Shown: positions 61,640 through 64,000 of the stretch, piece by piece | Numbering within the stretch: the first letter of the stretch is position 1 | Layout of the letters: each line of letters starts with the position of its first letter | Notes under the pieces: model-generated | What the model was told of the DNA's origin: nothing | What the model saw: only the letters and a program-made list of their open reading frames with translations | Databases searched by the model: none | Assembly: GCF_020497125.1 (NCBI RefSeq) | Contig: NC_059075.1 | Coordinates: 48,037,821-48,101,820 of the forward strand | Source: Mauremys mutica | Taxonomy: Eukaryota > Chordata > Testudines > Geoemydidae | Direction: 5' to 3' | Length of the DNA: 64,000 nt | Made by a program: the position numbers and the translations under genes

Positions 61640-61715
61640 TCAGGAATAACTCCATTGAAGTCAATAGTGTTACCCAGCTGTAACATTAGTATAAATGAGA
61701 TGTGAATCAGGCCTA
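61640..61715. repeat. Old palindromic repeat ('AACTCCATTGAAGTCAAT' type)
   Basis: GGAATAACTCCATTGAAGTC faces 'CAATAGTGTTACC', with an outer 'TGAGAATCAGG' to 'GTGAATCAGGCC' context. Diverged. Confidence 0.5.
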
Positions 61716-62156
61716 TTATTAATGGAACGTGTAACAGGACACTAACAAAAGGAAACAAGGTTGAGATATTTCAGGATCCTGCTATTTGTAGATAAATTAT
61801 TATTAAACCCCACGCTATCCTAAAGTAGGAGTTTGACATAGTATATTGAGCTAAGCAAGGGAAATTAGACTCAGGGGTCAGTGCCACTGTTTTTTTAACT
61901 TACTCTTAGAGTGCCTACATAATTAAAGAATTTTTCAACTGTAGACAATTTCCAGAATGAATACTGGACTGAAAGAAGTGATGCTTTATCAGTTCAAGAC
62001 AAAATAGCCTTTTATCACCATTTTGAGTTTTTCTTGTCCCCTAGTCTTCATCTTTTTCTCATTCTCTGGTTCTCATTGCTCTCCCTGAGTTTGGTTGACT
62101 CATCTACCTTGGCATTTATATGGTCCTGTCATAATAGTAACTGAATGACTCAAATA

Positions 62157-62356
62157 ACAATGAATTTATCTTCACAGCACCATTGTGAGGTAGAGAAATA
62201 TAATTATCCCCATTTTAGAGATAAGGAACTAAAGGCAGACTGAGATTAACTGATTTGCCCAAAATCATGCAAGAAGTTTAAAGGAGAGCCAGAAACTGTA
62301 CTCTTACCTCTTTACTTCCAGTCCCATGTCTTAATCACAAGATCATCCTTCCTCTC
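62157..62356 (+). repeat. MIR-type CORE-SINE
   Basis: Landmarks in order: 'ACAGCACCATTGTGAGGTAG', 'TTATCCCCATTTTAGAGATA', 'GGAACTAAAGGCAGACTGAG', 'AACTGATTTGCCCAAAATCA'. More decayed than the copy at 32525-32745. Confidence 0.7.
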
Positions 62357-63072
62357 TCGTTCATAAGCCATTCTGTTCTCCACCTTTTTTTTCAAATTCA
62401 CCGTGATTCCTTCCATTTTTTTTATCGTTCTTAAGATATCCATCTCACCTTTCTCTAACTTCTTCAACCCTTCCCTTCCCCCTTTGCAAGAGATCATCTG
62501 TCTCTCCTCTGACCTCCATCTTGATTTTACGCACTAGGTCGTGGATCTCTCTTTCCCTCTGCCTCTCCTCTCTTTTCTTCTGGTTCCACTCCCTCCCCAC
62601 ACCTCGTATCTGGTACCCTGGATCATCTGCTGATAATGATGTTCCCAGGACATGGTCTCAGAAAATGTGAGATTTTTACTTCTGGTAGGCTGCCTCATTA
62701 TGTGTCTAGCCCTCTCCCAATGCCTTTGCTCAGTTAGCCTGGGACTACAGGCCTTTGACTGGTTGAATTTTATTCTTAGGTTGTAATGTGCTTTATTGGA
62801 AGGCACTAGATACATTAGTGGACTACCTCCTACTTGCCATGGTCAATGGACTAACAATCATACTCATGGCACCGGATCTCTCAACAATGAAGCTGTTGCC
62901 ATGTTGGGGTGAGTGAAAGTGTACTGTTCTGGTTCAGATACTGTCTCTTGGAACAATCCTAGAGGAGCATGATGGAGCAACTTCACATCTCTTACTTTTG
63001 GTGTCTCACAAGGCTCTATTCTCTTTCACATTCTAAACAACAAAAATGTAACACAATGAGACCGTGAGAGAC
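62357..63072. other. Unassigned sequence
   Basis: No supported feature; minus-strand frames at 62312-62497 and 62534-62815 are Lys/Glu/Arg-rich translations of pyrimidine-rich sequence. Confidence 0.5.
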
Positions 63073-63086
63073 ATTATAGCCTTTAA

Positions 63087-63306
63087 AAGCAGCAAAGAAT
63101 CCTGTGGCACCTTATAGGCTAACAGACGTTTTGCAGCATGAGCTTTCGTGGGTGAATACCCACTTCTTCGGATTCTTCGGACTTGCATCTGAAGAAGTGG
63201 GTATTCACCCACGAAAGCTCATGCTGCAAAACGTCTGTTAGTCTATAAGGTGCCACAGGATTCTTTGCTGCTTTTACAGATCCAGACTAACACGGCTACC
63301 CCTCTG
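63087..63306 (+). mobile_element. Penelope-like fold-back, copy 3
   Basis: Arms 63085-63169 and 63191-63275 are complementary over 85 nt with one mismatch. The 3' end continues to 63306 with CTAACACGGCTACCCCTCTG. A perfect 14-bp duplication ATTATAGCCTTTAA lies at 63073-63086 and 63307-63320. The right arm carries CTGAAGA (63189-63195), one extra A, a 6-bp hairpin GTGGGT/ACCCAC with loop ATTC, GAAA (63213-63216) and GC-TCAT-GC, then TG (63225-63226). Confidence 0.78.
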
Positions 63307-63489
63307 ATTATAGCCTTTAATGCTGAGAGCATTCAGGCAGCACCCACCATACAGAATGTGGAGGCCTCAAAGTTTGTGTACAGCTACCTTGGCTTTGCCC
63401 AGCCTGCAGCTGTTTAGATACAGCCCTTGAGTTTCTGGAAGCAATTCTTCCCCTTTATGTATACATACAGTTGACATGCATCTATTAAA

Positions 63490-63592
63490 GACCTGATCTT
63501 ACAAGTCCTTACTCATGAGAACAGTCATTACTCATGCAAACTGCCCCATTGAAACTATTCATGTAAAGGTTTGCTGGATGATGCCCTTAAGT
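63490..63592. repeat. Old palindromic repeat ('CTTACTCATGAGAACAGTC' type)
   Basis: 'GATCTTACAAGTCCTTACTC' faces 'CATGTAAAGGTTTGCTGGATG' around 'CCCCATTGAAACTATTC'. Decayed. Confidence 0.5.
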
Positions 63593-64000
63593 TGCTCTTT
63601 GTGTATTTTATTGGTTTGTCTGTTTATCTTTATTCTGGCTTACTCATTTACAACTCATTGTCTGCAATTTATAAGAAAACCTACCCATCACTGTGTGTTA
63701 CACTATAAAAACCCAGATGAAAGAACATTATTTACTTCCTTCTACTCCCCATTCCACCGGGCCGTTTGACGAAGTACTGTACACTGTTGCCAAGCTGTTA
63801 AAGTGTGTACGGTAAGTAGCAATTCGAAACCAGCATAACTTCTCCTCTGGAGCCTCTGTTGTTTCTACAACTTTTTCTACACACAACCAAATGAAGTCAA
63901 TAGGATTTGATTTTGCATGAGAAAAATACTGAAAATTTGTTACATATTCTATTAAAAATAGTTCCAAAACATAACTAGTGTAAAGTAAATATCACAGCTG
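63593..64000. other. Unassigned AT-rich sequence
   Basis: No supported feature up to the window edge. Confidence 0.55.

Overview
This window looks like noncoding nuclear DNA from a turtle (Testudines, probably Cryptodira). The pointers are: a tRNA-derived SINE at 32820-33004 of the tortoise tRNA-Lys/CR1-tail type; several CR1 LINE copies; MIR and L2/L3-type relics; many short hAT-like and PIF/Harbinger-like nonautonomous elements; and three copies of a fold-back repeat that I assign to Penelope-like elements. The lineage call rests on remembered repeat families, not on a database search. I found no host protein-coding exon, no rRNA or functional tRNA gene, and no CRISPR array. Background sequence is AT-rich, so the window is either intergenic or inside a very large intron.

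Layout. 1-4600 holds a TA-flanked 1.6 kb mariner-like element and two GC-rich hAT-like elements, between two diverged copies of a 112-bp block. 4600-18980 is mostly unassigned AT-rich sequence with one L2/L3-type 3' end, a 57-bp direct duplication and two old palindromic repeats. 18980-25560 holds a probable LTR with a TATA box, a 15-G run, one hAT element and an 855-bp Harbinger-like element carrying ten CAGCGCTG octamers. 25560-36260 holds an RTE-type LINE tail with a clean reading frame, a MIR, the tRNA-derived SINE, and L2/L3-type ends.

36270-48330 is the richest part. It contains a GC-rich hAT element with an 82-nt near-perfect hairpin, a CR1 with a broken reverse transcriptase, a Harbinger-like element with nested palindromes, and an old CR1 (41961 to about 45000) into which four younger elements have inserted. 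Their target duplications let part of the insertion order be read directly. 48330-64000 is again mostly unassigned, with one LTR-like segment, a 5'-truncated plus-strand CR1, a MIR and a third Penelope-like fold-back.

The main direct evidence is structural. Nine hAT-like elements have matched ends and 8-bp target duplications (six perfect). Harbinger-like elements at 24558, 47241 and 48050 have 3-bp TNA duplications. Two Penelope-like copies have 11-bp and 14-bp perfect duplications. The candidate for an unusual biological feature is a hammerhead-ribozyme-like arrangement in the Penelope-like copies; the copies here carry changes that probably make them inactive.
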